The notes under the pieces were generated by a model that saw nothing but the letters and a program-made list of their open reading frames with translations, searched no databases and had not been told where the DNA came from. Source: Ignavigranum ruoffiae (GTDB taxonomy: Bacteria > Bacillota > Bacilli > Lactobacillales > Aerococcaceae). From it: a DNA stretch of 64,000 nt. The DNA lies in assembly GCF_900110675.1 (NCBI RefSeq), contig NZ_FOEN01000001.1, positions 394,318-458,317 on the forward strand, in the 5' to 3' direction. Both the position numbers and the translations under genes were made by a program. This document shows, in pieces, positions 6,004-15,464 of this stretch; positions within the stretch are counted from its first letter, which is position 1; the number at the start of each line of letters is the position of its first letter.

Positions 6004-8220
6004 TTAACTTGACATCCGAAAAACTTCATAAATATCGGGAATATTGCCTAACTTGGTCATTAAATCATTCAGTTGGTCTTTGTTAGCAACCAAGACTTTA
6101 ACTTGAATGACTGCTTGACTATCAGGATTATTGCGGGCATTGACACTAATCAGGCTTTTTACCGAATGATTAATGACATGAAGTACATCATTAATTAAAC
6201 CAGATCGATCAAAGCCGATGATTTTCAGATCGGTCTCATAATCTTCCAAAGCTGCATCGCCCAGATCCCATTCAACCGGAATCGTCCGTTTCTGCAATTC
6301 GGGTTCACTTAACAAGTTCGGACAATCTTTACGATGGACTGAAATACCACGCCCTTTGGTAATATACCCTACAATTTCATCACCGGGTACTGGATTACAG
6401 CAACGACTAAGGCGAATCATTAAATTGTCAACGCCTTCGACCACTACCCCACTTTCGTGGACCGATTTTTGTCGCTGAACCAATTTCTGTTGGACAGCTT
6501 GTTGGTTTTTCTTTTCTTTATCAGGAGTTTGACTTTCTTGTTCAGTTGACTCACTCCGCCAACCTAAATAATTCACGATTGTGGTTGGATTTAATTCCCC
6601 CAAACCAATCGCTCCATAGAAATCAGCCATGGTGGCGAAATTATAACGCTGCATGAGATCTTCTTCGATTTTTCGTTTTTGAATATCTTTCAGGCTATGG
6701 TCATTGGCCCGTAATTCTTTGTCCAATAAATTCATACCCAGTTCACCATTTTCTTCCCGGTCTTTGACTTTGAAGAAGCGACGAATCTTATTCCTTGCTT
6801 TACTGGTTGAGGTAATTTTCAACCAATCGCGACTTGGACCATTAGAATTTGAGTTGGTTAATATTTCGACAATATCGCCATTCTTTAATTTATAATTTAA
6901 CGATACGATATTGCCATTGACCTTGGCTCCTACTGTTTTGTTACCGATTTCCGTATGCACATGATAGGCAAAATCAATCGGACCCGAGCCACTTGGTAAT
7001 TCAAATACATCCCCTTGAGGGGTGAAAATATATACCTGGTCTTTAAAAATATCTTCTTTAACAAAATCCATAAACTCGCGGGCATCTTTGGCTTCATCTT
7101 GTAAATCGACAATATCCTTAAACCATTTCAATTGTTTCTGGATATTATCATCGGAAGAAACCTTCTCTAACTTACCTTCTTTATAAGCCCAGTGTGCCGC
7201 CACCCCATATTCAGCAATCTCATGCATCTGATGGGTCCGAATTTGGATTTCGACCGGCTTACCTTTTGGACCAATCACCGTCGTATGAATCGATTGATAC
7301 ATATTTGCTTTCGGCATGGCAATATAATCCTTAAACCGACCTGGCATGGGTTTCCATTTGGTATGGACTGCTCCCAAGACGGCATAACAATCCTTAATGG
7401 TATCAACAATGACTCGAATCGCTAACAAGTCGTAGATGTCATCAAATTCCTTATGTTGATCCACCATCTTGCGATAGATTGAATAAATATGTTTAGGCCG
7501 GCCATACACCTCAGCATTAATATCAATATCTTTCAGTGATTCATAAATCTCTTCAATCGTTGCTTGAATATATTCTTCACGCTCAACCCGTTTGGTATCC
7601 ATTTGCTTAACAATTCGATAATAAGCCGTAGGATTAATGTAACGTAAGGCGATATCTTCGAGTTCCCATTTGATATTAGACATCCCGAGTCGATCGGCCA
7701 AAGGCGCATAGACTTCAATCGCTTCTTGCGATTTTTCAATTTGTTTTTCCGGCTTTTGATATTTCATGGTCCGCATATTGTGCAGGCGGTCAGCCAGTTT
7801 AACAATAATCACCCGCATATCTTTAGCCATGGCTAGGAGCATTTTGCGGTGATTTTCAGCCAGAGCTTCTTGTTTAGATTTGAAGTTAATCTTCCCCAAT
7901 TTGGTAACCCCATCGACAAGAAAAGCGACTGTTTCGCCAAATTGTTCCTGAATTTCTTCCATGGTGACCGGGGTATCTTCGACCACATCATGAAGAAATC
8001 CAGTGGCTACCGTCGCTGGGTCTAAATGAAGTTCAGCTAAAATACCGGCCACTTGAATCGGATGGTTGATATAGGGTTCGCCAGAGAGTCGCATTTGACC
8101 TTGATGGCTACGTTCTGCGTAATCAAGTGCATCTTTAACTAAGGCCAGGTTCGATTCACTCATGTAAGCCTGGCAGCTTTCAATCACTTGATTTGCACTT
8201 AATTCTAAATTTGTCGCCAT
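6004..8220 (-). CDS. rel: Bifunctional (p)ppGpp synthetase/hydrolase (Rel/RSH)
   Basis: A long RSH protein (about 738 residues) that makes and degrades the alarmone (p)ppGpp in response to amino-acid starvation at the ribosome. The N-terminal HD hydrolase domain has the HDVVEDT motif (about residues 80-90), followed by the synthetase domain, a TGS domain (residues about 390-450) and a C-terminal ACT domain after a conserved RCCNPVPGDEI segment. The hydrolase motif looks intact, so a bifunctional enzyme is expected. Two GTG codons precede the ATG at 8220; I chose the ATG because it gives the family-like N-terminus, though no upstream site is strong. Confidence 0.95.
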   Translation of the reverse strand: MATNLELSANQVIESCQAYMSESNLALVKDALDYAERSHQGQMRLSGEPYINHPIQVAGILAELHLDPATVATGFLHDVVEDTPVTMEEIQEQFGETVAFLVDGVTKLGKINFKSKQEALAENHRKMLLAMAKDMRVIIVKLADRLHNMRTMKYQKPEKQIEKSQEAIEVYAPLADRLGMSNIKWELEDIALRYINPTAYYRIVKQMDTKRVEREEYIQATIEEIYESLKDIDINAEVYGRPKHIYSIYRKMVDQHKEFDDIYDLLAIRVIVDTIKDCYAVLGAVHTKWKPMPGRFKDYIAMPKANMYQSIHTTVIGPKGKPVEIQIRTHQMHEIAEYGVAAHWAYKEGKLEKVSSDDNIQKQLKWFKDIVDLQDEAKDAREFMDFVKEDIFKDQVYIFTPQGDVFELPSGSGPIDFAYHVHTEIGNKTVGAKVNGNIVSLNYKLKNGDIVEILTNSNSNGPSRDWLKITSTSKARNKIRRFFKVKDREENGELGMNLLDKELRANDHSLKDIQKRKIEEDLMQRYNFATMADFYGAIGLGELNPTTIVNYLGWRSESTEQESQTPDKEKKNQQAVQQKLVQRQKSVHESGVVVEGVDNLMIRLSRCCNPVPGDEIVGYITKGRGISVHRKDCPNLLSEPELQKRTIPVEWDLGDAALEDYETDLKIIGFDRSGLINDVLHVINHSVKSLISVNARNNPDSQAVIQVKVLVANKDQLNDLMTKLGNIPDIYEVFRMSS

Positions 8221-8303
8221 CACGGTTCCCACTTTCTCATTTCAAACTATTAATCTTTATTATAACAAATTCCCTATCAGCCCCTCAAGTAGCAGTATCC
8301 CAC

Positions 8304-8951
8304 TTAGGGTGCTTCGACAATTTCAATTCCTTTAGAGGCACCAATTCGAGTAGCTCCCGCTTGAATCATAGCTTCAGCTTGTTCTCGGTTAGAGACTCCT
8401 CCGGAAGCTTTGATGCCGATGTCAGGCCCCCCTGCTTGGCGCATCAATTGAATATCTTCAACACGCGCTCCGGCTGTTGAAAATCCAGTCGAAGTTTTAA
8501 TAAAATCTGCGCCGGCGGCAGTCACAATTTTTGAAACTTTTTGAATTTCTTCCGCTGTTAACAAGCTAGTCTCAATAATGACTTTCACAATGACCTCTGT
8601 CGGTACAGCCTGGACGACAGCTTCAATTTCTTTTTTAACTTGATCTTCATGCTGGTCTTTTAACCAAGCAATATTAATGACCATATCAATTTCTTCTGCC
8701 CCCTCTTTCACGGCTTGGCTTGCTTCGAAAACTTTCACCGCCGTGGTATTGGCGCCGAGAGGAAAGCCGATAACAGTACAGACTTTGACTTCAGAATCTT
8801 TTAAAAGTTCACTGGCTAGGGATACCCAGCAGGGATTAACACAGACCGACATGAAGTTGTATTGCTTCGCCTCTTGGCAAAGTTGGGTGATTTGTGATTC
8901 TTGAGCGTCTGCTTTAAGTAAAGTATGGTCAATATATTTGTTTAGTTTCAT
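8304..8951 (-). CDS. deoC: Deoxyribose-phosphate aldolase
   Basis: A 215-residue class I aldolase that splits 2-deoxyribose-5-phosphate into acetaldehyde and glyceraldehyde-3-phosphate in deoxynucleoside catabolism. The Schiff-base Lys lies in the [13 protein letters not shown] strand, with the conserved FIKTSTGFS segment following and GIKASGGV later. The ATG overlaps the rsmE stop (ATGA, 8948-8951), so it is co-translated with rsmE. This is an odd place for it: deoC usually sits with deoxynucleoside genes such as pdp or cdd, while here it is inside the prmA-rsmE-rel-dtd row. Confidence 0.93.
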   Translation of the reverse strand: MKLNKYIDHTLLKADAQESQITQLCQEAKQYNFMSVCVNPCWVSLASELLKDSEVKVCTVIGFPLGANTTAVKVFEASQAVKEGAEEIDMVINIAWLKDQHEDQVKKEIEAVVQAVPTEVIVKVIIETSLLTAEEIQKVSKIVTAAGADFIKTSTGFSTAGARVEDIQLMRQAGGPDIGIKASGGVSNREQAEAMIQAGATRIGASKGIEIVEAP

Positions 8952-9727
8952 GCTTTTTCCTCATTTCTTTCTATTAATTCCATTTGATAACTAATTAAAC
9001 TCATTAAATAAGCGGGTGCGGTTTCTGCTCTTAGAATCCGCGGGCCTAAACTAATCGTCTTAAATTGAGCTTCAATCAATTGATTCGCTTCAACGGGATC
9101 GATTCCCCCTTCTGGTCCGAAGACCGCGAGAACCTCTTGCTTAGGGCTAAGCTGATTTAAATCATGAACCAAGCCCCCATGTTGACCAGATTTGGCCGTT
9201 TCCTCATAGGCCAACCATTTAACATCATAATCCGCACTAGATTGAATGAGTTCTGCCAAAGTCATTGGTGCTAGAATTCGCGGAATTTTTAATCGTTTAG
9301 CCTGTTGGGCTGCATTATTGGCAATTTTCTGCAAACGTTCAAGCTTTTGGGCTAGCTTATTGGCTGGCCACTGAACCACATTGCGCTCAAGCTTTAGTGG
9401 AATGATCGTCGTTGCTCCCAATTCAGTAGCTTTCTGCACTAGCCAATCCAATCGATCATTCTTACTAATCCCAACAGCTAAGCACACATTCACCGGCAAC
9501 TCACTAATAGGGGTATCTAGGCTCTCTAATATAATAAGGTCGGCTTGCTTAGTCTCATTTGACTCCTCAACCTGGGCTAAATATAAGTGACCGGCTGAAT
9601 CCACGATTTCGACCATATCGCCAGCTTTTGCCCGCATTACCTTGAATAAATGATGGTGATCCGTGTCCTCAAGTTCGACCAGTGAACTCGTCTCTAAACT
9701 ACTTTCTGGTATAAAATATCTCTGCAT
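8948..9727 (-). CDS. rsmE: 16S rRNA (uracil1498-N3)-methyltransferase
   Basis: A SPOUT-family methyltransferase, about 259 residues from the chosen start, that methylates U1498 of 16S rRNA. An N-terminal PUA-like part ([13 protein letters not shown]) is followed by the knotted domain with VFGPEGGID and [16 protein letters not shown], the SAM-binding loops. A longer frame reaches 9778 inside prmA, but GAGGA followed by ATGCAGAG places the start at 9727, directly after the prmA stop, and gives the usual MQRYF beginning. It is coupled to prmA upstream and deoC downstream. Confidence 0.94.
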   Translation of the reverse strand: MQRYFIPESSLETSSLVELEDTDHHHLFKVMRAKAGDMVEIVDSAGHLYLAQVEESNETKQADLIILESLDTPISELPVNVCLAVGISKNDRLDWLVQKATELGATTIIPLKLERNVVQWPANKLAQKLERLQKIANNAAQQAKRLKIPRILAPMTLAELIQSSADYDVKWLAYEETAKSGQHGGLVHDLNQLSPKQEVLAVFGPEGGIDPVEANQLIEAQFKTISLGPRILRAETAPAYLMSLISYQMELIERNEEKA

Positions 9728-9728
9728 C

Positions 9729-10670
9729 TTAGTCCTCAATTCGTTGATAGATATAACATAACCATTGTCCGGTAACAAAGCGGTGACTCAAGGAGAACGC
9801 ATAGGCTTCCATGGCTTCTTCAATCTCTTGACCTTTGTCAACGAGTATGCCCGACAAGATTAGATACTTGCCGATGGCCAGTCTCTTCTCGGCATCCGCT
9901 AACATATTGACTAGAATATGGGGCAATATATTGGCCACAATGATATCCACTTGGTCTTCAAAGCCATGCATTAAGTCATTGACTTTGAAGTCTAATTTAT
10001 TTTCATGAATTAAGCGATTGAGGGCCTGGTTCTCTTGTATTTTAAGATTTTCTTGGGCGGCATGAACCGCTTGTGGGTCTAAATCAAAGCCCCAAACCTG
10101 ACTAGCTCCTAACGCACCGGCAATAAAACTCAAAATCCCTGATCCCGTTCCCAGATCCAGCACCCGATCGCCTTTACGTAGGACTAATTCCAGGGCCAAA
10201 GCTGATAGACGGGTGGTTTGATGGTTACCGGTGCCAAATGCTAGACCTGGATCAAGCTTAATCACAATTTCTTCTGGACTCGCCGCATAATCTTTCCATA
10301 AAGGGACAATCTTAATAAATCTTGAAAGATGTTCCACTTGATAATATTTCATCCAGTTGCGCTGCCAATCCTCTTCTTGGACGGTTTGATACTCTACTTT
10401 AAACTGAGGATAGGATGAATGGATTTGTTCAATAATTTGATTTAAATCGACTTGATCATCAAAATATGCTCTAATCATCGGGCTTTGACTTATGGGCTTG
10501 CTGACTGGTTCTTCTCGTATTTCACCAAATAAATTTAAATCGTTGTCTAAATATTGGTCAATTTCCTCATATTCGATACCTAGAGCCTGATATTCTGTCA
10601 GCAGATAAGTGACGTTCTCGATGACTAGCGGATCTTCTGTCAACAAACTTACTTCTATTTTATTCCACAT
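9729..10670 (-). CDS. prmA: Ribosomal protein L11 methyltransferase
   Basis: A class I SAM methyltransferase (about 313 residues) that methylates Lys and N-terminal amines of ribosomal protein L11. The SAM motif I is VLDLGTGSGILSF, preceded by DPGLAFGTGNHQTT, and the later VANILPH is the NPPY-like motif typical of PrmA. The start at ATG 10670 is chosen because GAGGA lies five bases upstream and the protein then begins MWNKIEV, as in relatives. It overlaps nothing, but its ribosome site lies in the end of the DUF3013 gene. Confidence 0.95.
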   Translation of the reverse strand: MWNKIEVSLLTEDPLVIENVTYLLTEYQALGIEYEEIDQYLDNDLNLFGEIREEPVSKPISQSPMIRAYFDDQVDLNQIIEQIHSSYPQFKVEYQTVQEEDWQRNWMKYYQVEHLSRFIKIVPLWKDYAASPEEIVIKLDPGLAFGTGNHQTTRLSALALELVLRKGDRVLDLGTGSGILSFIAGALGASQVWGFDLDPQAVHAAQENLKIQENQALNRLIHENKLDFKVNDLMHGFEDQVDIIVANILPHILVNMLADAEKRLAIGKYLILSGILVDKGQEIEEAMEAYAFSLSHRFVTGQWLCYIYQRIED

Positions 10671-10678
10671 AGTTGTCC

Positions 10679-11173
10679 TCACTCTTCTTTAAATAATAAA
10701 CGATGGTCACTAAACAATTGTTTATCTTTCAATTGCTGACGAAGGGCCTCAAATTCCTGCGCATTCCATTCTAATGAGAAAGTTTGATTTGCTTTGTCTT
10801 CCTTTAGAAAGTTATACCAAGCAATCCTGACAGAAGCAGACAGGATTTTTAAATAGCGCACAATCGCCAAAGCATCTCCTTGACGAATTCCCTTATCCCA
10901 GTCGATGGGAAAAGCCATCAACGCTCCAGCCTTATCTAATTCAATTTCACGAGGATTATAAAAAACCACCGAAAATTGATAAAATATTTCTGGTTCAACA
11001 CTTTCACCCTGATGATTATCCTCAAGATGGTAACCCTCTTCATTGGCCAAAGGACATTGCAGAACTAATTCAAAGTAAGATTCAGTTTGATCCCAGACCA
11101 TAAACCATTGTCCATGAAAGTATTCTTCTTCCATCAGGTTTTTGATGAAATCATAAGCCCGCATTTGTATCAT
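10679..11173 (-). CDS. DUF3013 family protein
   Basis: A 164-residue soluble, acidic protein with many aromatic residues (for example FHGQWFMVWDQT and EIFYQFSVVFYNP). I recognise it as the DUF3013 family found just upstream of prmA in streptococci, enterococci and relatives. No catalytic motif or membrane segment is visible and the function is unknown. AGGTGATGAG before the first ATG supports the start at 11173; an alternative ATG lies three codons in. It is the first gene of the leftward prmA-rsmE-deoC-rel-dtd row. Confidence 0.8.
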   Translation of the reverse strand: MIQMRAYDFIKNLMEEEYFHGQWFMVWDQTESYFELVLQCPLANEEGYHLEDNHQGESVEPEIFYQFSVVFYNPREIELDKAGALMAFPIDWDKGIRQGDALAIVRYLKILSASVRIAWYNFLKEDKANQTFSLEWNAQEFEALRQQLKDKQLFSDHRLLFKEE

Positions 11174-11288
11174 CTCATCACCTACTTATGCTTATTATGA
11201 AGCAATTTCTTAAATAATTCAATTATAGATATTTAACCCATTGATTTTTAAAATCTTTTGCACTAATATAATAATGATTTTAGAAATT

Positions 11289-11317
11289 TTGTATTTTTTT
11301 CAATTTCATAGTAAACT
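11289..11317 (+). promoter_or_regulatory. Candidate gpsB promoter
   Basis: TTGTAT (11289-11294) and TAAACT (11312-11317) with 17-base spacing lie upstream of gpsB. This would start transcription about 35 bases before the TTG start codon. Confidence 0.45.
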
Positions 11318-11361
11318 GAGAGATGTTAGATAGCAATCAATACAAATAAGAGGTGACGATA

Positions 11362-11715
11362 TTGGCAGAAAAAAATCTGACAGCTAAAGATATCCTGCAG
11401 AAAGAGTTTACCAAAACCATGCGTGGATATAATACTGCTGAAGTAGATGAATATTTGGATAATATTATCCGTGATTATGATTCCTACCAGAAAGATGTCG
11501 TATATTTAAAAAATGAAAATGAACGCTTAATCTCAAAAGTTGACGAGTTGACGAAACAACTTGCACTGGCAAAGAAAAACGCCCCAGCAACGGTGGGCAG
11601 TGGCGTGACTAATTTTGATATTCTTAAACGCTTGTCCAATTTAGAAAAACATGTCTTTGGTTCAAAGATTGAGAATACAGATAACACCATCGACTATCAT
11701 CAAACAAGATTATAA
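11362..11715 (+). CDS. gpsB: Cell-division regulator GpsB
   Basis: A small DivIVA-like cytoplasmic protein that links penicillin-binding proteins to the division machinery. The N-terminal membrane-binding lobe contains RGYNTAEVDEYLD, followed by a coiled coil (about residues 35-70) and the conserved C-terminal trimer segment FDILKRLSNLEKHVFG. The start is TTG at 11362: AGAGGTG precedes it and the protein then begins MAEKNLTAKDIL, as in relatives, while the GTG at 11353 overlaps the ribosome site. The RNase P RNA follows within a few bases. GpsB next to rnpB and ypsC-type genes is a common order in this group. Confidence 0.95.
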   Translation: MAEKNLTAKDILQKEFTKTMRGYNTAEVDEYLDNIIRDYDSYQKDVVYLKNENERLISKVDELTKQLALAKKNAPATVGSGVTNFDILKRLSNLEKHVFGSKIENTDNTIDYHQTRL

Positions 11716-11720
11716 AATCA

Positions 11721-12107
11721 ACGTGTAAATTTCAGGTAATCGCGGTCGTCTCGTCGAGATGGCTGAGGAAAGTCCATGCTCGCACAGACTGAGATGTCTG
11801 TAGTGTTCGTGCATAGCAAAGTCATAAGCTATGGTAACAAGATTTGTTAACGGCGGATGAAAGTCCTAAGGCTTAGCTAAGGGTCAGTAGTCTATAAAGT
11901 GCCACAGAAACGAGGCTTTCTAGAAATAGAAAGCGTGGAACGGGTAAACCCCTCGAGCGAGCAACCCAAACTTTGGTCGGGGCACCTCTATCATGCAGGA
12001 ATTCAACTGGCTTAGAGGACACTTCGGTGTAGATAGATGATTACCCATTAGAATCTGGCCTATACTGATTCTAATGACAGAACATGGCTTATCGAAGTTT
12101 ACATAAT
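11721..12107 (+). ncRNA. rnpB: RNase P RNA, type B
   Basis: The catalytic RNA that matures tRNA 5' ends. Hallmarks in order: GGTAATCGCGG near the 5' end, GAGGAAAGTCCATGCTCGCAC, AGCAAAGTCATAAGCTA, AAAGTGCCACAG, GTAAACCCCTCGAGCGAG and GATAGATGATT, ending with CAGAACATGGCTTA. The helices typical of Bacillus-type RNA are present. The P1 strands GTGTAAA (from about 11723) and TTTACAT (to about 12104) set the ends to within a few bases. Confidence 0.95.
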
Positions 12108-12114
12108 AGGCTTT

Positions 12115-12138
12115 GACTCTGTTTACAGAGTCTTTTTT
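12115..12138 (+). terminator. Terminator after RNase P RNA
   Basis: GACTCTG (12115-12121), a TTTA loop, CAGAGTC (12126-12132), then six Ts. It lies about ten bases after the end of rnpB. Confidence 0.9.
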
Positions 12139-12181
12139 ATTAGATTTTTACAAGTTTATTATTCAAAGGAAAGGAAGACCT

Positions 12182-13306
12182 ATGCAAACATATTCGCTAA
12201 TAGCCACCTGCGCGGCCGGTATCGAGTCTATCCTCACTCAAGAGCTTAAAGATTTGGGTTACAGCACACAAACCGAAAACGGTCGGGTAAGATTTCAAGG
12301 AACGGCCAAAGATATTGCCTACACGAATTTATGGCTTCGAACCGCAGACCGAATTAAGATTTTGGTCGGCGAATTTCCGGCCCGTAGCTTTGAATCTCTC
12401 TTCGATCAAGTCTATGCCCTTGCTTGGCAAGATTTTCTGCCGATGGACGCCAACTTCCCAGTAAGTGGTAAATCAATCAAATCACAATTACATAGCGTGC
12501 CGAATGTCCAACGCATCAGTAAGAAAGCAATCGCCAAGAAGTTAATGGACTATTATCATCGACGTAGCCCTCTTCCTGAAACAGGTGCCCTATACCCGAT
12601 TGATGTCGCCCTTCGCAAAAACCAAGTCGAAGTCAGCCTCGATACCAGTGGTTCTAGTCTGTTTAAACGGGGTTATCGCGCTGAGAAAGGCCAAGCCCCG
12701 CTCAAGGAAAATATGGCAGCAGCTTTGGTCAAACTTACCACTTGGTATCCAGATCGGCCCCTTTATGATCCAACCTGTGGTTCAGGAACCATTCTTATTG
12801 AAGCGGCCATGATGGCTCATAATATCGCACCTGGTTTATTCCGCCATTTTGCCGTGGAAGATTGGGAATATTTCCATCCTGAAATTTGGTCTGACCTGCG
12901 CCAAGAAGCTCGCCAAGCCCAGAATTTTGATCTGGACTTGGATATATTGGGGACTGATATTGATCCTAAGATGATTGAGATTGCTAAGCAAAATGCTGAA
13001 AAAGCTGGCGTTGCCGAAAGTATTCATTTCAAACAAATGCAATTGGCTGATTTCACCACCGATAAAGAATATGGAATTTTGATTGCCAACCCACCCTATG
13101 GCGACCGTATGCTTTCCACCAATCAAGTTCACCAACTCTATCAAGATATGGGAAATCTGTATCGTCCTCTGACAACCTGGAGTAAATATATCTTGAGTTC
13201 CGATGAAGCATTTGAAGAGTATTATGGCCAGAAAGCAACTAAGAAAAGAAAACTATATAATGGCGCAATTAAGGTTGATTATTACCAATTCTGGGGCAGT
13301 AAATAA
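12182..13306 (+). CDS. RlmL/YpsC-type 23S rRNA m2G methyltransferase
   Basis: A 374-residue protein: an N-terminal ferredoxin-like/THUMP part (residues about 1-160, RNA binding) followed by a SAM methyltransferase domain with DPTCGSGTILIEAAMMA (motif I region) and LIANPPYGDR (the NPPY motif for base-amine methylation). Relatives methylate the exocyclic amine of a guanine in 23S rRNA. A longer frame starts at 12113 inside the rnpB terminator; AAAGGAAAGGA six bases before ATG 12182 marks the real start. The gene order rnpB then ypsC-like is shared with Bacillus and Lactobacillales. The exact target base is inferred. Confidence 0.92.
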   Translation: MQTYSLIATCAAGIESILTQELKDLGYSTQTENGRVRFQGTAKDIAYTNLWLRTADRIKILVGEFPARSFESLFDQVYALAWQDFLPMDANFPVSGKSIKSQLHSVPNVQRISKKAIAKKLMDYYHRRSPLPETGALYPIDVALRKNQVEVSLDTSGSSLFKRGYRAEKGQAPLKENMAAALVKLTTWYPDRPLYDPTCGSGTILIEAAMMAHNIAPGLFRHFAVEDWEYFHPEIWSDLRQEARQAQNFDLDLDILGTDIDPKMIEIAKQNAEKAGVAESIHFKQMQLADFTTDKEYGILIANPPYGDRMLSTNQVHQLYQDMGNLYRPLTTWSKYILSSDEAFEEYYGQKATKKRKLYNGAIKVDYYQFWGSK

Positions 13307-13444
13307 CATCAAAATATTTAGGTTTCCAAAATATTGATAAATACTTTTTTTATAGGCCCACTTGCTTACAAAATAATATCTTTTGCCCATTCTTTCGCAG
13401 ATGTTATTGATTAATGACTTTCATATTTTCTCCAACCAGACCCT

Positions 13445-13861
13445 TTAAGCTAAAACAATAAACTTTCCTTGTTGGTTCAAAGCTTGACGGGCTAATTGAT
13501 CGGCTCCCCTATTTTGTTTTTCCGGAATCCACTGACTTAAGAATAAAGGATAAGTTTCAATCCGAGCCAATATCTGATTAAGAATTGGCTGATACCGCTC
13601 GTCTTTAACATAATTTTTGTGTAGAGAGTCAATAACGAGTTGACTGTCAGAAAAATAGGAAATAATCGAGTCTTGCCACTCATTTTCCGCCAGAATTTTT
13701 AAAGCTTGGTCCATAGCCAGGAATTCAAGATAATGATTATCAGGAGCTTGACTTAGATAATACTTGTATTGAAACAGTTTTTGATGTTCAATGATAATAC
13801 CTAAGCCTCCCGCTTTAGTTTGAGGCCGAAAAGCAGCATCTGTATATATTTTTATCATCAT
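13445..13861 (-). CDS. RNase HI-like ribonuclease
   Basis: A 138-residue RNase H-fold protein, expected to cut RNA in RNA-DNA hybrids. The four acidic catalytic positions are visible: D8 in YTDA, E46 in NHYLEF, D72 in SDSQLV and D121 in NRGADQLAR. Unlike E. coli RNase HI it lacks a long basic loop, which places it with the small YpeP-like or reverse-transcriptase-like proteins of Firmicutes. An RNase HIII gene (39696-40625) is also in this window, so the cell has at least two RNase H types. It is transcribed towards rlmL. Confidence 0.8.
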   Translation of the reverse strand: MMIKIYTDAAFRPQTKAGGLGIIIEHQKLFQYKYYLSQAPDNHYLEFLAMDQALKILAENEWQDSIISYFSDSQLVIDSLHKNYVKDERYQPILNQILARIETYPLFLSQWIPEKQNRGADQLARQALNQQGKFIVLA

Positions 13862-13902
13862 TAACCTCTTTCATGTTTATCTTAATTAGAGAAAGGATTA
13901 TT

Positions 13903-14865
13903 ATGGTTCAAATCAATCAATTTCCCGAACGATCAGAAGATTTTCTGAGAAAAGGACACCAAGCCCGAAGACAGGCTAAATTCGACCAAGCCCTCGAATA
14001 TTACCAGAAAAGCTATCAACTGGAACCTACGGTCAGGGGTTTTGAAGAAATTATAGATTTAGCGTTTCATCTAGAGGACAATCAAACTTTGAAAGAATAT
14101 TGGCAAAATTATGCCCCGAGTATCGAAGAATTTCATGATCATGAAGGCGTCTTCTTCTTATGGCTCGAGTCAATCGACCGAATCTACCCCTTATCAAGAG
14201 CGATAGATATTCTCAGCCAACAGATGATTATCTTGACCCAATTAGAGAGTCCTCAAGTTGGTAAAATTCAGCAAGCCTTGCAAAGCCGAATTAGTCTTAA
14301 AAATCAATTGAGTCAGATTCAAACTGACGATGTTCAGCAGATTCGCTCTTTTCTCGCTGACTTCCTCACCAAGCCCAGACAAGACCTGTTAGATCTACTT
14401 CAAAAAGTTTATCAATACGGGGCTAGTCCTCTTTTCTACCAAGAAATTCTAAAAGAACCGAAGATTGAAAATTTCATCAAAACTGATGTTCTTCATCACT
14501 TGATTAACTTGGACTGGGACTTTCCAGTCGAGTTGTCTTGGTTCAATGAAACGAAGCATGTTATGCCCAGCCAATTAACCGTATATTCTAAGCAAACAGC
14601 TTATCAAGATAATCTTAATGCACTAGAAAACTATTTCAACCGGGAGAATCCTATTTTCTACGATGAAGCCATCGATTTATTCCGCTTACATTATCTCTGT
14701 CTGTATCCCTACGCCGAGGAAATTTTGAACCCAGCCAAAGCCTGGCTCAATTATTTTCTTAAACATTATTTGTACATGAGGAATCGCCCCGTCCCTGACC
14801 ACTTGGACCAATATATTCAACAAGCCGAAGTTGAATTACAGAATATTTTCCACTCTGAATATTGA
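13903..14865 (+). CDS. TPR-repeat protein of unknown function
   Basis: A 320-residue, probably cytoplasmic, helical protein. The N-terminal part (residues about 10-50, with GHQARRQAKFDQALEYYQKSYQLEP) reads as a tetratricopeptide repeat; the remainder is helical and rich in Gln, Leu and aromatic residues, with no enzyme motif. The start is ATG 13903, preceded by AAAGGATT; a frame from 13873 has no ribosome site. A perfect-stem terminator follows about 60 bases after the stop. I do not recognise a named family beyond the repeat; a scaffold role is the usual guess for TPR proteins. Confidence 0.7.
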   Translation: MVQINQFPERSEDFLRKGHQARRQAKFDQALEYYQKSYQLEPTVRGFEEIIDLAFHLEDNQTLKEYWQNYAPSIEEFHDHEGVFFLWLESIDRIYPLSRAIDILSQQMIILTQLESPQVGKIQQALQSRISLKNQLSQIQTDDVQQIRSFLADFLTKPRQDLLDLLQKVYQYGASPLFYQEILKEPKIENFIKTDVLHHLINLDWDFPVELSWFNETKHVMPSQLTVYSKQTAYQDNLNALENYFNRENPIFYDEAIDLFRLHYLCLYPYAEEILNPAKAWLNYFLKHYLYMRNRPVPDHLDQYIQQAEVELQNIFHSEY

Positions 14866-14923
14866 TGCCATATCAGCCAGTTTATCCGCGCACCGCACAT
14901 GTATATTTAGTTTAATCAACAAA

Positions 14924-14965
14924 AAATCTCAGAAATTGCTGATTGACAATCAATTTCTGAGATTT
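14924..14965. terminator. Bidirectional terminator between convergent genes
   Basis: A perfect 15-base stem, AAATCTCAGAAATTG (14924-14938) and CAATTTCTGAGATTT (14951-14965), with A-rich DNA on the left and TTCTTATTT on the right. It can serve both the TPR gene and the DUF2187-like gene, which converge here. Confidence 0.85.
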
Positions 14966-14970
14966 CTTAT

Positions 14971-15387
14971 TTAGTCTTGTTTTAGACTGTCTAAATCAAT
15001 AATCTTTGGTTGGGGATCGAGAACTATACCATCATCTTCTGCTTGCGGAGGTAATTCAACAAAGGACACAATATCCTTAAAGTTGACAATGGTTCGATCT
15101 TCACATAGATCCTTCATGGCCGGATCGGACCGTTGCCAATAGATTTCAACCACCGCACTATTGGTTAAAAGTTTTGTAATAATACCGGTCATCGAACTTT
15201 CTCTAAATTTAAAAGTAATTTGATTGCCAATCTCAGGGCGAATATTGTCTTTGACCGCAGAAATTAAATCCATGCCTTCTTCATATGAGACATCCAATAA
15301 GGCAGCGATGCGCGATTTACTGGTTCCTCGTCTGAGTTCCCTTTCAATCAAGGCGCTTTGATTCTTGTTTAAGTTATTATCAGTCAC
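14971..15387 (-). CDS. DUF2187-like protein with N-terminal helical domain
   Basis: About 138 residues. The C-terminal half (GNQITFKF..SSMTGIITKLLTNSAVVEIYW) resembles the small beta-rich DUF2187/YkvR proteins. The N-terminal part (ALIERELRRGTSKSRIAALLDVSYEEGMDLI) looks like a helix-turn-helix-like segment. The likely start is GTG 15387: AAGGAG lies just upstream of it, inside a longer frame that would begin at ATG 15408. No catalytic residues are visible. DNA or RNA binding is a possibility suggested only by the fold-like pattern. The C-terminal tail is acidic. Confidence 0.6.
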   Translation of the reverse strand: MTDNNLNKNQSALIERELRRGTSKSRIAALLDVSYEEGMDLISAVKDNIRPEIGNQITFKFRESSMTGIITKLLTNSAVVEIYWQRSDPAMKDLCEDRTIVNFKDIVSFVELPPQAEDDGIVLDPQPKIIDLDSLKQD

Positions 15388-15464
15388 ATTGATCCCTCTC
15401 CTTGTCATACTACTAATAACTCAGCATAGTTATTATACCATACCTTGACAAGGATAGCGGACTT

